Source of the DNA: Clostridia bacterium UC5.1-2E3
GTDB lineage: Bacteria > Bacillota > Clostridia > Lachnospirales > Lachnospiraceae
DNA length: 64,000 nt
NCBI GenBank assembly: GCA_001304875.1
Contig: BBZO01000001.1
Location: 62,001-126,000, forward strand
Direction: 5' to 3'
Shown here piece after piece: positions 19,983 through 31,013 of this stretch; position 1 is the stretch's first letter, and each line of letters starts with the position of its first letter. Below the pieces are notes generated by a model. It had not been told where the DNA came from. It worked only from the letters and a program-made list of their open reading frames with translations, and ran no database searches. Made by a program: the position numbers and the translations under genes.

Positions 19983-20537
19983 ATGCAGACAGATGATATA
20001 AACGGAATCGGCACAAGGATCAAGGAGCAGCGCAGAAAACTGTCGCTGACGCTTTCCGATATGTCGGCCTACACAGGCCTTTCCAACGGCCATTTGAGCA
20101 ACATCGAGAGAAACCAGACGTCGCCCACGCTTGCCAATCTGAAACGGATCTGCGAGGCGCTCGGCATGTCCGTATCAGACATGATAAAAGCCGCGCCCGG
20201 GGAGCGGACCGTCGTCCGCAAAAACGATATGTTCACCCGTGAATACCGCGACGGCAAAGAGATCATGAAAGTGATCGACTTCGGATTCGACCGCGACAGA
20301 TACGAGTACGTGACCCTCTATCCCGACGCGGAAAAAGCGGGGAGCGGAAGCAAGCACCCCTACGACGAGATCGGAACCGTCCTCTCCGGCAGCCTGGTAG
20401 TAACCATCGACGGCGTGCGCCACGAGCTCCACGAAAACGACTCCATCTATATCCCCGCCAGAACCCTCCACTTCACAGAAAACGAAGGCTCCGAGATCAG
20501 CGAAAGCTTCTGGCACTGCCGAAAACCCGAAAAGTAA
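19983..20537 (+). CDS. XRE-family regulator with C-terminal cupin domain
   Basis: Protein of 184 residues. The helix-turn-helix (residues about 8-62) contains LTLSDMSAYTGLSNGHLSNIERNQTSPTLANL. The C-terminal cupin (about 110-180) contains HPYDEIGTVLSGSLVVTIDG and NDSIYIPARTLHFTEN. Such HTH-cupin proteins, like PuuR, sense a small molecule such as a polyamine, amino acid or sugar. It stands alone between two minus-strand genes, so the target is not apparent. GGGAGGAG lies about 20 bases before the ATG, with a TATAAT at 19949-19954. Confidence 0.85.
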   Translation: MQTDDINGIGTRIKEQRRKLSLTLSDMSAYTGLSNGHLSNIERNQTSPTLANLKRICEALGMSVSDMIKAAPGERTVVRKNDMFTREYRDGKEIMKVIDFGFDRDRYEYVTLYPDAEKAGSGSKHPYDEIGTVLSGSLVVTIDGVRHELHENDSIYIPARTLHFTENEGSEISESFWHCRKPEK

Positions 20538-20573
20538 AAAGAAATATATAAAAAAGACCTCCAGCCCGCGAAG

Positions 20574-20821
20574 CAGCAGAAGGCCACGGGACGCAGCACG
20601 CGCCTAGAGGCCCCGATCCGGAATGACTTAGCCGGGCGGGCCGGTATGTGCCGGGGCTGCGTCTGGCCCACAAAGCCAGGCGCAGAGGGAACCTGGAGAG
20701 CAAAATTTTATCAAAAATTTTGATCGACTGTTCCCGGTACCCGAGTACATACCGGCCCGCCCGGCTTAGACATTCCCATCGAGACTCCCGGCGCGTGCTG
20801 CGTCCCGTGGCCTTCTGCTGC
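20574..20821. repeat. Large imperfect palindrome with internal hairpins
   Basis: The outer arms, 20574-20649 and 20747-20821, are about 75 bases each. They match closely over CAGAAGGCCACGGGACGCAG and GCCGGGCGGGCCGGTATGT, with a mismatched stretch in the middle. Inside are a second hairpin (CTGCGTCTGGC 20657-20667 with GCCAGGCGCAG 20675-20685), a stem GGGAAC/GTTCCC (20688-20693, 20730-20735) and an AAAATTTT-rich hairpin. It folds as a branched cruciform or RNA with three or four arms. It sits between convergent genes, so it may also terminate both. Probably a member of a dispersed palindromic repeat family. No protein is encoded. Confidence 0.7.
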
Positions 20822-20843
20822 CCCCGCCCTCTGCGAACCCTTT

Positions 20844-21287
20844 CTATTCTTCCACCTTCGCCTTCCCAATCGCCATCTCAATCGCCTGCAAAAGCGCCCG
20901 CGACGTATACTGCGACTGCTCCGCGTAAGTCAGATTTTCTAACGACTGCGTGGCGCAGATCTGCTCCGCCAGCTGGTCGAGAGCCGGCTGCATCAGCGGA
21001 TACATGGTTTCCACGGAATCGCTTAAAGGAACGTATGTAATGGACTGGATGTAATTCTCATCCACGGCTACCTCCACGTCCACGTTCTGGCTGCCCAGGA
21101 CGATGGAGGCCGAGTAGACGCCGGGCACGTAGGCGGCAGCCGGCGCCGAGGCCGTCTCAGACGTATCCTTTCCAGGCCCGAACATGATGAAAAGCAGCGT
21201 GATGAGAAGGATTCCCAGTCCGATGAAAATAGCGGTGTAGATGATCTCCTTCATTCGGAGTACAACGATTTTCGTTCTGGAGCTCAT
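20844..21287 (-). CDS. Membrane-anchored FMN-binding-like protein
   Basis: Protein of 147 residues. MKEIIYTAIFIGLGILLITLLFIMFG near the N-terminus is a single membrane helix. The outer domain, GVYSASIVLGSQNVDVEVAVD to SQYTSRALLQAIEMAIGKA, follows the outline of FMN_bind domains (GxY...V.V.V.....I.....TS.ALL.A...A). The covalent-flavin motif S(T)GAT is replaced by AEQSQYTS, so flavinylation is doubtful. It begins behind GGGAGGATC and is divergent from addB. Function unknown. Confidence 0.65.
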   Translation of the reverse strand: MSSRTKIVVLRMKEIIYTAIFIGLGILLITLLFIMFGPGKDTSETASAPAAAYVPGVYSASIVLGSQNVDVEVAVDENYIQSITYVPLSDSVETMYPLMQPALDQLAEQICATQSLENLTYAEQSQYTSRALLQAIEMAIGKAKVEE

Positions 21288-21369
21288 AAAAGATCCTCCC
21301 TCAGAGTTTACTATAATCTATTAAAAAACAGGGGGAAATATGATATACTTCCAGACAGGAGGAGAAAAA

Positions 21370-24300
21370 ATGTCACTTCAGTTTATCATCGGAGGCTCCG
21401 GCGCCGGAAAGACCAGGAGATTATACGAAAATCTGATCGAGAGGGCCATGGCGGAGCCGGAGCGGCGGTTCTTCGCCATTGTGCCGGAGCAGTTCTCCAT
21501 GCAGACCCAGAAGGAGATCGTGAGCCTGCACCCCAGCCACGGCGTGGCCAACATCGATATCTTAAGCTTCCAGCGCCTGGCCTACCGGGTGTTCGAGGAG
21601 CTGGCCGTGGAGACCCGCACGGTCCTGGACGACATGGGAAAATCCCTGGTCATCCGCCGGGTGGTCTCGGAGCGGAAAAACGACCTGGGCCTCTACCAGA
21701 GCCATCTGGACAAGCCCGGATTTATAGAGAAGTTAAAATCCATGATTTCCGAGTTTTACCAGTACGGCGTGGACGCAGAGACCCTTAAAAAATGGAGGAG
21801 CAGGCCGGAACCCGCATCCTTAAGGAAAAGCTGCGCGACATGCAGGTGGTGTTTGCAGGCTTCCAGGAATTTATAGAGAAAAAATACATTACCGCCGAGG
21901 AGGTGCTGGACGTCTTAAGCCGCATGATCCCCCGGTCGGAGATTTTAAAGGACAGCGTGGTGACGCTGGACGGCTTCGTGGACTTCACGCCGGTCCAGTA
22001 CCGGGTGCTGGAACAGCTCATGCTCTGCAGCCGCCAGGTGGTGGTGACCGCCATCGTGGACGCCGGGGAGAAGCCCTACGAGGCCGGGAAAGCGCAGGAG
22101 CTCTTTCACATGAGCCGCCGCACCATACGGAAACTGGATTCCCTGGCCGCCGCCTGCAATGTGCCGCGGGATAAGGACATTCTGTTAAACGCCGTCCCGG
22201 GATGGAGATTTCGAGAGAGCCCCGGCCTGGCCTACCTGGAACAGCATCTGTTCCGCACCCGCCCCGGGAACGGGTATCCGGGGAAGCCGGAGGATATTTT
22301 TATCCGCCGGGCGAAGAATCCCCAGGAGGAGGTGGAGGCGGTTCTGCAGGAGATCTGCCGCTGTGTCCGGGAGGAGGGCTACCGCTACCGGGAGATCGCG
22401 GTGGTCACCGGAGACCTGCCGGGCTACCAAAACGAGCTGGAGCGCCAGTTTGAGAGCCAGCAGATCCCGTTTTTCCTGGACGACAAGCGCCAGGTCATGG
22501 GCGATCCGCTGGTGGAGTTTATCCGCGCGGCCTTACAGGTCGTGGTGAAGGACTTTTCCTACGAGAGCGTGTTCCGTTACATAAAGACCGGGCTTCTTCC
22601 GGTGAATGAGCAGGTCTGGCGGCTGGAAAACTACGTGCGGGCGCTGGGAATCCGCGGCTTTAAGCGGTGGAGCGGCCCCTGGGAGCAGGTGTATGCCGGC
22701 GCGGAACATCTGAATCTGGAAACCTTAAACGCCTGCCGGGAGGAAATTTTCGCGCCGCTGGCAGCTTTCCGCGAGGAGCTGCGGGCGGAGCGGGGGAGCG
22801 TCAGAAGCATGGTGCTGGCGCTGGTGCATTTCCTCCAGTCCGTGGGCGCGCAGGAGAAAATGGCCCGGTTCGAGGCGGAGGTGAAGGCCGCTGGCGATCC
22901 GGTGCAGGCCATGGAGTACGGGCAGGTGTACGGCCTGGTGATGGAGCTTTTGGACCGCATGGAAGGGCTTCTGGGCGACGAAAACATGCCTTTAAAAGAG
23001 TTTGCCAAAGTCCTTGACGCGGGCTTTGAGGAGATCCGCGTGGGCTTTATCCCGGCCACCGTGGACCGGGTGGTCATCGGCGACATCACCAGAACCCGCT
23101 TAGACCATGTGAAGGTGCTTTTCCTGGTGGGGGCCAACGACGGCATCATCCCCCAGGCGAAGGAGAGAAATGGAATCCTCACCGACTTAGAGCGGACGTT
23201 TTTAAAGGAGCAGGACGTGGAGCTGGCGCCCACCGCCAGGGAGGACGGCTTCATGCAGCGGTTCTACCTGTATCTGATGATGACCAAGCCCTCGGACCGG
23301 CTGTGGATTTCCTATGCCGACATGTCGTCGGCGGGGAAGGGGATCAGGCCGTCCTCCCTCATCGGGCGGCTGCAGCGCATGTTCCCTCAGCTTGCGGTGG
23401 ACGCCGTGGACGGGGGAAGCTTAAGCTTTTCCACGGCAAAAGCGGGAAAGAAGCGGCTGGTGGAGGGGCTGCGCGCCTTCGGGGGCCTGGCGGACGAGAA
23501 GGAATTTCTGGAGCTCTACCGCTGGTTCTTCGGCTCCGACGAGTACCGGGAGCAGGTGAAGGAGCTTTTAGAGGCCGCGTTTTACTCCTACGAGGAGAGA
23601 GGCATCGGGCGGCTGGCGGCGCGGGAGCTCTACGGGCAGTTCTTAAGGGGCAGCGTCACGCGGCTGGAGCGGTACGCGGCCTGCGCCTACGCACATTTCC
23701 TGGGCTTCGGCCTGGAGCTTAAGGAGCGGCGGGAGTACCGGCTGGAGGCCGTGGATCTGGGAAATCTCTTCCACGCTCCTTAGACCGGTTTTTCAGTGTG
23801 ATGCGGGAGGAGAAAATTTCCTGGCGCGGGCTCGATGAGGAGACGAGAAAGAAGCTGGTCGCCCGCTGTGTGAGCGAGGTGACGGGCCAGTACGGGAACA
23901 CCATCATGGAGAGCTCTAGCCGCAACGCCTATCTGGCGCGCCGGGTGGAGCGGATCACCGACCGCACCGTGTGGGCGCTGGCGGAGCAGCTTAAGAAGGG
24001 AGATTCGAGCCTGCGGGCTTCGAGGTGGAGTTCTCGGCGGCGGATCATCTGGAAGCCATGAAGATCCCGTTGGGCGGGGGAGAGGCCCTGCACCTTCGCG
24101 GGCGCATCGACCGGCTGGACACGCTGGACGACGGCGGGAGCATTTACGTGAAAATCATCGATTACAAGTCGGGCGCCACGAAATTCGACCTGACGGATCT
24201 CTACTATGGGCTGCAGCTGCAGCTGGTGGTCTACATGGACGCGGCCATGGAGCTGGAGCACAGGAACCAGCCGGAAAAGAAGATCGTGCCGGCGGGGTTA

Positions 24301-24783
24301 TTTTACTATAATATCAAGGATCCGGTGGTGGAGAGAGACGAGGAGCAGGACGCGGATGCGCAGATTTTAAAGGCCCTGCGGATGAACGGGCTGGTCAACA
24401 GCCGTCTCGAGGTCATCCGGCACATGGACCGTGAGATCGAGAGCGAGTCCGACGTGATTCCCGTGGCCATGAAGAAGGGGCTGATCCAGGAGGCACGCTC
24501 ATCGGTGGCCACGGAGGAGCGGTTTGCCTCCCTGCGGAAATTTGTGCGCGGGCGTCTTAAGGACTTCGGGCGGGAGATTTTAAGCGGAGAGACAGCGGTG
24601 CGGCCCTACAAAAGGGGAGAGCGGACGGCCTGCGACTACTGCCCGTACCACAGCGTCTGCGGCTTTGATCTGAAGACGGAGGGCTTTGGCTATAAACGAT
24701 TAAAAGCGCTCAGATCCGAGACCATCTGGGAGGAGATTGAGGGCGGAAAGGAGGAGCAGGATGGCGATGACATGGACCGATGA
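21370..24783 (+). CDS. addB: AddB, ATP-dependent helicase/nuclease subunit B (three frame breaks)
   Basis: Repair gives 1,138 residues. MSLQFIIGGSGAGKTRRLYE is the N-terminal P-loop, and the pseudo-helicase core follows. The C-terminal RecB-type nuclease has GRIDRLD, KIIDYKSG and GLQLQLVVYM. The iron-sulfur staple is visible as a first Cys in RYAACAYAHFLGFG and then CDYCPYHSVC. AddB recognises Chi and cuts one strand during double-strand-break resection with AddA. Bases are missing near 21792 (A run), 23775 and 24009. The intact nuclease and Fe-S motifs on both sides argue that the living gene is whole. ATG 21370 follows AGGAGG. The end overlaps addA by 23 bases. Confidence 0.88.
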
Positions 24784-27700
24784 TCAGAGGCGGGTGATCG
24801 AGTCACAAAACCGCAATCTTTTGGTGGCGGCGGCGGCCGGCAGCGGAAAGACGGCGGTTTTAGTGGAACGGATCATCCGCATGGTGACGGATAAGGACGA
24901 CCCCGTGGGGCTGGACCGGCTGCTGGTGATGACCTTCACCAACGCGGCGGCGGCGGAGATGCGGGAGCGGATCGGCGCGGCGGTGGAGCGGGAGCTTTCG
25001 CTGGACCCGGACAACGATCATTTACAGCAGCAGGCCGTGCTCCTTCCCCAGGCCCCCATCACCACCATCGACAGCTTTTGCTTAAAGCTCATACGGGAAA
25101 ACTTCGACCGCCTTTCCATCGACCGCTGTTTCGCATCGGCGACGAGGGGGAGCTTCTGCTCCAGCAGGGAGAGGTGCTGGAGCAGCTCATCGAGGACGAG
25201 TACGGCGAGGGCGGGGAGGAGTTTCACCACTTCGTGGAGACCTACGCGCTGGGCAAGAGCGACGACGAGGTGAAGGACTACATCATGCAGGTCTACCGCT
25301 TCGCCCAGAGCAATCCCTGGCCGTCGGACTGGATTAAGAAATGCCAGCAGGAGCTCTCCGATCTTAAGGAGGAGAGTTTAAAGGACAGCCCATGGATGGA
25401 GTTTCTTCTGCACGACGTGCATCTGCAGGCGGGAGAGTGGGCAGAGCAGCTTCGGGAGGCGGAGGCGGTCTGGCGGGGAGGAAAACGGCCCCGCGCCCTA
25501 CCTTCCATGGTGGCCGCTTCCCGGATGCGCATAGAGGCTCTCATGGAGGTGAAGGACTACGGGGAGCTGGCAAAATGGGCCCGGGTTCCCGCCTTCGACC
25601 GCCTGGCCGCGGTGCGGGGGAAGGACGTGGACCCGGAGAAAAAGGAGTTTGTGGCGGACACCAGAGGCCGGATCAAGAAGGCCGTGGAGAAGATGACGGA
25701 GCTCTACGTTTTAGGGGACGAGGCGGCGGTTCTCGAGGATCTGATCGGGAGCCGGCGGGCGCTTCTCACGCTTCTTTCGCTGGCGGAGAAGTTTGCCGGG
25801 CGCTATCAGGAGGCGAAGCGGGAGCGGAACATGGTGGATTTCAACGACCTCGAGCATTTCGCCCTGGAGGTGCTGACAGAGGAGGCGGAGGGAGGAAGGC
25901 GCCCCGGCCCGGTGGCAGACCAGCTGGCGGAACATTTTAGGGAAATCCTGGTGGACGAGTACCAGGACAGCAACATGGTGCAGGAGACGCTGATCCAGTG
26001 CGTCTGCGGCGAGCGCTTCGGCCGCCCCAACGTGTTCATGGTGGGCGACGTGAAGCAGAGCATCTATAAGTTCCGGCTGGCCTGCCCGGAGCTGTTTCTG
26101 AAAAAATATAAGACTTACACGGCAGAGGAGAGCAGCCATCAGAAGATCGAGCTGCATCAGAATTTCCGGAGCCGGGAGACGGTGCTTCAGAGCATCAATG
26201 ATGTTTTCTATGGAATTATGACGGAGAAGCTGGGCGACGTGGAGTACACCGAGAAGGCCGCCCTGCACCCTGGTGCAAAATTCGCCGGGCGGGAGGACGA
26301 GGACGTACAGGACAACGGGACGGAGCTTCTTCTTTTAAACACGGGGACGGATGCGCTGCGGGCGCTGGATGAGGACGCCGCGGACTTCACCTCCCGGGAG
26401 CTGGAGGCGCGGCTGATCGGCGAGAGAATCCGGGCGCTGACCGACCCGGAGGAGGGCTTAAAGGTCTGGGACAAGGAGCGGGAGGAGTACCGCATCGCCC
26501 GGTACAGCGACATCGTGATTCTCCTGCGCAGCGTGGCGGGCTGGGCGGAGGTGTTCATACAGGAGCTGGGACACATGGGAATCCCGGCCTTCGCCGAGTC
26601 CAAAACCGGATATTTCACCACCATCGAGGTGGAGACGGTGCTCAACCTGCTGGCGGTGCTGGACAATCCCATGCAGGACATCCCGCTCACCGCCGTGCTC
26701 CGCTCGCCGGTGGGCGGCCTGGACGACCGGGAACTGGCGGTGATCGCCGCCGACTATAAGAAGGACCGGAGAAGGGCGAGGGCGGCGGGATGTATGCGGC
26801 GGTGAGGAGATTCCTGGAGAGGGGAGACGCCAGCCGGAAGCCAGCGCCCAGCCGCCCGCGCCGCAGCGTCTGCGTCCGGCCGCGAGGAGAGCCGCGCACA
26901 AGACAGCGCAGAGCCGGAACCGTCCGGCCGCGGCGAAATCCGCCGCAAGCTGCGCCGGTGTATCTCCCTCATCGACGGCCTCCGCGCGGAGGTGCCGTTT
27001 CTTCCCATGCATCAGCTCCTCTACCGGATCTACGATGTCACGGGCTACTACGACTACGTTTCCGCCATGCCTGCCGGCGAGGTGCGCCAGGCCAACCTGG
27101 ACATGCTGGTGGAGAAGGCGTCGTCCTACGAGGCCACCAGCTTCCGCGGGCTGTTTCATTTTATAAAGTACATCGAGGAGCTGAAACGCTACAACTCCGA
27201 TTTCGGTGAGGCGTCGGCCATCAGCGAGCAGGACAACACGGTGCGGATTGTCAGCATTCACAAGAGCAAGGGGCTGGAGTACCCGGTGGTCATCCTGGCC
27301 GGCATGGCGAAGAACTTCAACAAGCTGGACGTGCGCGGGAAAATCCTCATCCACAATGACCTGGGCATCGCCGCCGACTATCTGGACCCGGTGACCAGGC
27401 AGAAGGCCGTCACGCTGAAGAAAAATGTCTTAAAGCGCAGGATGGAGCTGGAGAGCCTGGGCGAGGAGCTGCGGGTTCTCTACGTGGCCATGACCCGGGC
27501 GAAGGAGAAGTTAATCATGACGGCCTCCGACCGCTACCTGGAAAACCGCCTGGCCCGGTGGCAGAACATTTCCGGGGAGGGACGTCAGCTCCCGTTCACG
27601 CTTCTGGCGGCGGCGGGCTCCTATCTGGACTGGGTGCTCATGGCGCTCACCAGGCCCGGCTGCCGCATCGCGGTGCGGGAAATCCCCCTGGAGGAGCTTC

Positions 27701-28527
27701 TGGGGCGGGAGATGGAGCACCAGGCGGGAAAGACCATCACGAAGGAGCTTCTTCTTCACATGGACACGGAACAGACCTTCGCGCCGGAATACAGGGAGCA
27801 GCTGGAGTACATTTTATCCTACCGCTACCCCCACGAGGCGGATCAGAGCCTCTATGCGAAAATGTCCGTCTCCGAGATCAAGCGGGCGGAGCAGACCGTG
27901 GACGAGGAGGAGAGCCGGAGACTCTTAGAACCGGAGCCGGCTCCCGTGCCGCTGGTTCCCTCCTTCATGGAAAAGAAGGAGCAGAGCCTCACGGCGGCCA
28001 GCCGCGGAACCGCCTACCACCGCGTCATGGAGCGGCTTCCTTTCGGGCGTCTTAAAACCGACGCGGACATCGGCTCTTATATAGAAGAAATGGCAGAGAG
28101 CGGCTATCTGGATCCGGAGATCGCGAAAACGATCCCGGCGCGGGTGATCCGCCGTTTCCTGGACTCCGGCGTGGGCCGCAGGATGGAGCGGGCTTTCCTG
28201 GCGGGAACGCTGCACCGCGAGCAGCAGTTCGTGGTGGGAATCCCGGCGCGGGAGATGGGAGACTGGGACTCGGACGAGCTCATTCTGATCCAGGGAATCG
28301 TGGACGCGTGGTTTGAGGAGGACGGCGGCATCGTGCTGGTGGATTACAAAACCGATTTTGTTTTGAAGGGGCAGGAGGGGCTTTTAAAGGAGCGCTACCG
28401 GGCGCAGTTTCATTACTACAGCCGGGCGTTGGAGCAGATGTTCGGGCGTCCGGTGAAGGAGCAGATTCTCTATTCCTTCCAGCTTGGCGAAATTCCGGTT
28501 GCGAGCGCCATTTCTTCCTCCAACTGA
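24761..28527 (+). CDS. addA: AddA, ATP-dependent helicase/nuclease subunit A (three frame breaks)
   Basis: Repair gives about 1,256 residues of a UvrD-type helicase with a nuclease tail. Motif Q/I is MTWTDDQRRVI and AAAAGSGKTAVLVERI; then MTFTNAAAAEMRERI, the Walker B-like LVDEYQDSN, GDVKQSIYKFRLA, RIVSIHKSKGLEYPVV and LRVLYVAMTRAKEKL. The nuclease has ASRGTAYHRVMERL, IQGIVDAWFEEDGGIVLVDYKTD and the QLxxY-like AQFHYYSRALEQM. One base is lost near 25127 and one near 26775. Near 26818 a G run appears two bases short. Between the last two breaks is an Ala/Ser-rich, poorly conserved linker. It works with AddB in recombination repair. Confidence 0.88.
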
Positions 28528-28567
28528 CAGCCCGGTTCACAGTCCGGACACAGATTTTTAAATCTTT

Positions 28568-28595
28568 TTTCAAGGGTTTTCGTTACACTGAATCT
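28568..28595 (+). promoter_or_regulatory. Possible OmpR-type site and promoter of the response regulator
   Basis: TTTCAAGG at 28568 and TTTTCGTT about 10 bases later are followed by TTACACTGAATCTC. A closely similar block precedes the cell-wall protein gene at 29392, which suggests that one regulator serves both. There is no good -35 box. Confidence 0.4.
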
Positions 28596-28623
28596 CGTGA
28601 CTGACAGAGAACAGGAGGTAACC

Positions 28624-29297
28624 ATGAAAATTTTGTTGATTGAAGATGACAGAAATCTGTCCGATTCTATTTGCGAAGTTCTGAAGCGCCGCCGCATGGA
28701 TGTGGATGCGGTCTATGACGGCGAGGACGGGCTTGCCTACGCTCTTTGTGATGTGTACGACGCGGTGATTCTGGATGTGGTGCTCCCGAAGCTGCACGGC
28801 TTAAAGGTGCTCGAAGGCATCCGAAAGGCAGGGGTTTCCGTCCCCGTCCTTATCCTCTCACAGAAAAATGACGCCGAGTCGAGGATTTTGGGCCTCGACA
28901 GCGGGGCCGACGACTATCTGGCGAAACCATTTATCATGGAAGAGCTTCTGGCAAGGCTCCGCGCCCTCACGCGGAGGAAGGGACCTACCTTGGCGACACC
29001 TTAAGCCAGGGAAATTTAAAGCTCAACCGGGACACCGGCGAGCTTCTGTGCTCCGATTCCAGTGTCAAATTGGGAAACAAGGAATATCAGGTCATGGAGA
29101 TGCTGCTGGCCAACCCGAAGCAGACCATCGCCAAGGACCGCTTCGTGGAGAAGATCTGGGGCTACGACACGGAGGCGGAGTACAACTCCGTGGAGGTCTA
29201 TATCTCATTCCTCAGAAAGAAAATGTCGAAACTAAACAGCGATATGGCCATCAAGACCGTCCGCGGCCGGGGCTATCTGCTGGATAAAGCTTCCTAG
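28624..29297 (+). CDS. OmpR-family response regulator (orphan; one frame break)
   Basis: Two-domain DNA-binding regulator of 224 residues after repair. The receiver has the acidic pair in MKILLIEDDR, the phosphate acceptor Asp 51 in VILDVVLPKLHG, and Lys in LAKPF. The winged-helix domain has NKEYQVMEMLLANPKQTIAKDRFVEKIWG and KTVRGRGYLLDK. A G run near 28987, between the two domains, is one base short. No histidine kinase gene lies next to it, so its kinase must be elsewhere. It starts behind AGGAGG, and the cell-wall-repeat gene immediately downstream is the likely target. Confidence 0.88.
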
Positions 29298-29312
29298 CGG
29301 AAATCTTAAAGC

Positions 29313-29346
29313 TTTCAAGGTTTTTTCAATGTTTGCACTGTATGAT
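29313..29346 (+). promoter_or_regulatory. Direct half-sites and -10 box before the cell-wall protein gene
   Basis: TTTCAAGG at 29313 and TTTCAATG at 29324 are 11 bases apart, the helical spacing used by OmpR-type activators. TATGAT at 29341-29346 can serve as the -10, and the half-sites then overlap the weak -35 region. Confidence 0.45.
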
Positions 29347-29391
29347 TAGCTTGTCACTGAGAGACAGGATAAAAAAAGGAGCGATAAATAA

Positions 29392-30846
29392 ATGAGAAAA
29401 CAGAGAGTTTTAGTAACCGTACTGAGTGCCGCAGCGATTCTCTCCGCAGGGCAGGCGTTCACTTCCATGGCGGCGGCCAGAGGCTGGGTGCAGCAGGAGA
29501 ACGAGTGGGTATACCTCGATTCCAGCGGCGAGCCCGTGACCAACGAGTGGAAGAAGAAAGACGGCAAGTGGGTGTACCTGGACGACGACGGCTTCGTCAG
29601 CAGCAGCCAGTGGGTGGAGGACAGCCAGTATGTCGATGAGAAGGGCAACATGGTGGTGAACCAGTGGATTTACGCCGAGGAGGACGAGTCCCCCAGCGGT
29701 GAGGAAGGCTGGTTCTACCTGAACGCGAAGGGCAAGGCCGTGGCCGAGGGCTGGAAGAACATCGGCGATGACAGATACTATTTTGATTCCGACGGCCGCA
29801 TGATGACGGGCTGGTTCTACGACGACAACGACACCTACTACCTGGGCGACGACGGAGCCATGCGGACCGGCTGGCTGGCGCTTGAGTTCATGGAGGACCG
29901 GATCCCCGAGGAGGGAGAGGTGTCCGACAGCCACGAGGCGGCTTCCGACGACATCAAATGGTTCTATTTCCAGGGCAACGGAAAGGCATTCAAGGGTACT
30001 GCGGACGAGCCGCTTCAGAGGAACATCGGCGGAAAGAAATACTACTTTGACGAGTACGGCGTGATGATGACCGGATGGGTGGCCGTGGCTTCCCCGGCCG
30101 AGGCAGACAAGACCGGCATCACCCGCTATAAATACCTGGGCGAGGCCGACGACGGCGTGATGGAGAAGGGCTGGAAGTATTTAGAGGAGCATCCGTCCAG
30201 CCTGGCAGACACGAAGATGGTGAAGGGCACCAAGGCACTGCCGGAGGACGGCGAGGGCTACTGGTACTACTTTGACAAGGACGGCACCCCCAAATTCATG
30301 GACCAGAACGCGGACAGCATGACCAGCCTGGCCCACAAGATCGACGGCGATTACTACTTCTTCGACGAGTACGGATGCCTGCAGACCGGCCTCATCGGCT
30401 TTGAGAAGGCCGACGGCACCATGATCGCCGGCTACTTCGGCGACGAGGATTCCAACGGCAAGATGTATACCGGCCGCCACACCAACGTGGAGGAGGAAGA
30501 CGGCAGCAAGTACACCTATTTCTTTAACAACAGCGGCGCCTCCAGAGGCGCGGGCGTGAACGGCGAGAAGAACGGCTACCTCTACAGCAACGGCCGTCTG
30601 GTGACCGCCGACGATGACAGCGATTACCAGGTGTTCAAGGTGGACGGCAAGCTGTATCTCGTAAACGAGAGCGGCAAGGTGCAGACCTCCAACAAGCTCT
30701 ACAAGTCCGAGGGCGAGTACGCCTACGAGTACGCGGACGGCGTGATCTACCGCGTGAACGAGGAGAAGGAGAGAGTCGAGGAGATCACCGAGGGCCGCGC
30801 ACTTCCGGAGATCGCGTTTGATGCGGTGTATAAGATTGGGAAGTAA
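29392..30846 (+). CDS. Secreted cell-wall-binding repeat protein
   Basis: Exported protein of 484 residues: signal peptide (LVTVLSAAAILSAGQAFTSM, cut after AAA), then choline-binding-type repeats from about residue 30 to the end. Examples are GWVQQENEWVYLDSSGEPV, KKKDGKWVYLDDDGFV and DDRYYFDSDGRMMTGWFYDD. Repeats in the middle are longer and rich in Asp/Glu, with KYYFDEYGVMMTGWV and DYYFFDEYGCLQTGL. No catalytic domain is visible, so it probably has a structural or adhesive role at the cell wall. A hairpin terminator follows the gene. Confidence 0.82.
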   Translation: MRKQRVLVTVLSAAAILSAGQAFTSMAAARGWVQQENEWVYLDSSGEPVTNEWKKKDGKWVYLDDDGFVSSSQWVEDSQYVDEKGNMVVNQWIYAEEDESPSGEEGWFYLNAKGKAVAEGWKNIGDDRYYFDSDGRMMTGWFYDDNDTYYLGDDGAMRTGWLALEFMEDRIPEEGEVSDSHEAASDDIKWFYFQGNGKAFKGTADEPLQRNIGGKKYYFDEYGVMMTGWVAVASPAEADKTGITRYKYLGEADDGVMEKGWKYLEEHPSSLADTKMVKGTKALPEDGEGYWYYFDKDGTPKFMDQNADSMTSLAHKIDGDYYFFDEYGCLQTGLIGFEKADGTMIAGYFGDEDSNGKMYTGRHTNVEEEDGSKYTYFFNNSGASRGAGVNGEKNGYLYSNGRLVTADDDSDYQVFKVDGKLYLVNESGKVQTSNKLYKSEGEYAYEYADGVIYRVNEEKERVEEITEGRALPEIAFDAVYKIGK

Positions 30847-30883
30847 TGGGTGAGAGATAAATAAAATCTGATCTGAGAGGAGG

Positions 30884-30928
30884 CCGCTGCTTCATAAATG
30901 AGGAATCATCTATGGAGCAGCGGTTTTC
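30884..30928 (+). terminator. Rho-independent terminator
   Basis: CCGCTGCTTCATA pairs with TATGGAGCAGCGG, with one mismatch, across a 14-base loop, followed by TTTTCTCTC. It ends the cell-wall-repeat gene. Confidence 0.75.
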
Positions 30929-30958
30929 TCTCAATTCTGTTCTGTTAAGAGCCTTCTG

Positions 30959-30996
30959 TTTACACCCTGATAAAAACATGATATAATACGCATGTT
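30959..30996 (+). promoter_or_regulatory. Promoter of the restriction-modification island with inverted repeat
   Basis: TTTACA at 30959-30964 and TATAAT at 30982-30987 are 17 bases apart. AACATG at 30975-30980 and CATGTT at 30991-30996 flank the -10 box as an inverted repeat with a ten-base centre. That places a likely operator where a small autoregulator could control the whole operon. Confidence 0.65.
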
Positions 30997-31013
30997 AAAT
31001 GGAGGAAAATGAA

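Noticed and set aside
26815-26960. A separate Arg/Pro-rich small protein inside addA
   Set aside because: It is an out-of-frame reading of an Ala/Ser-rich AddA linker between two frame breaks; the corrected frame joins the helicase domains.
21370-28527. Inactivation of addA and addB
   Set aside because: All catalytic and Fe-S motifs are intact on both sides of every break, and each break is a one- or two-base loss of the same kind as elsewhere in the window.
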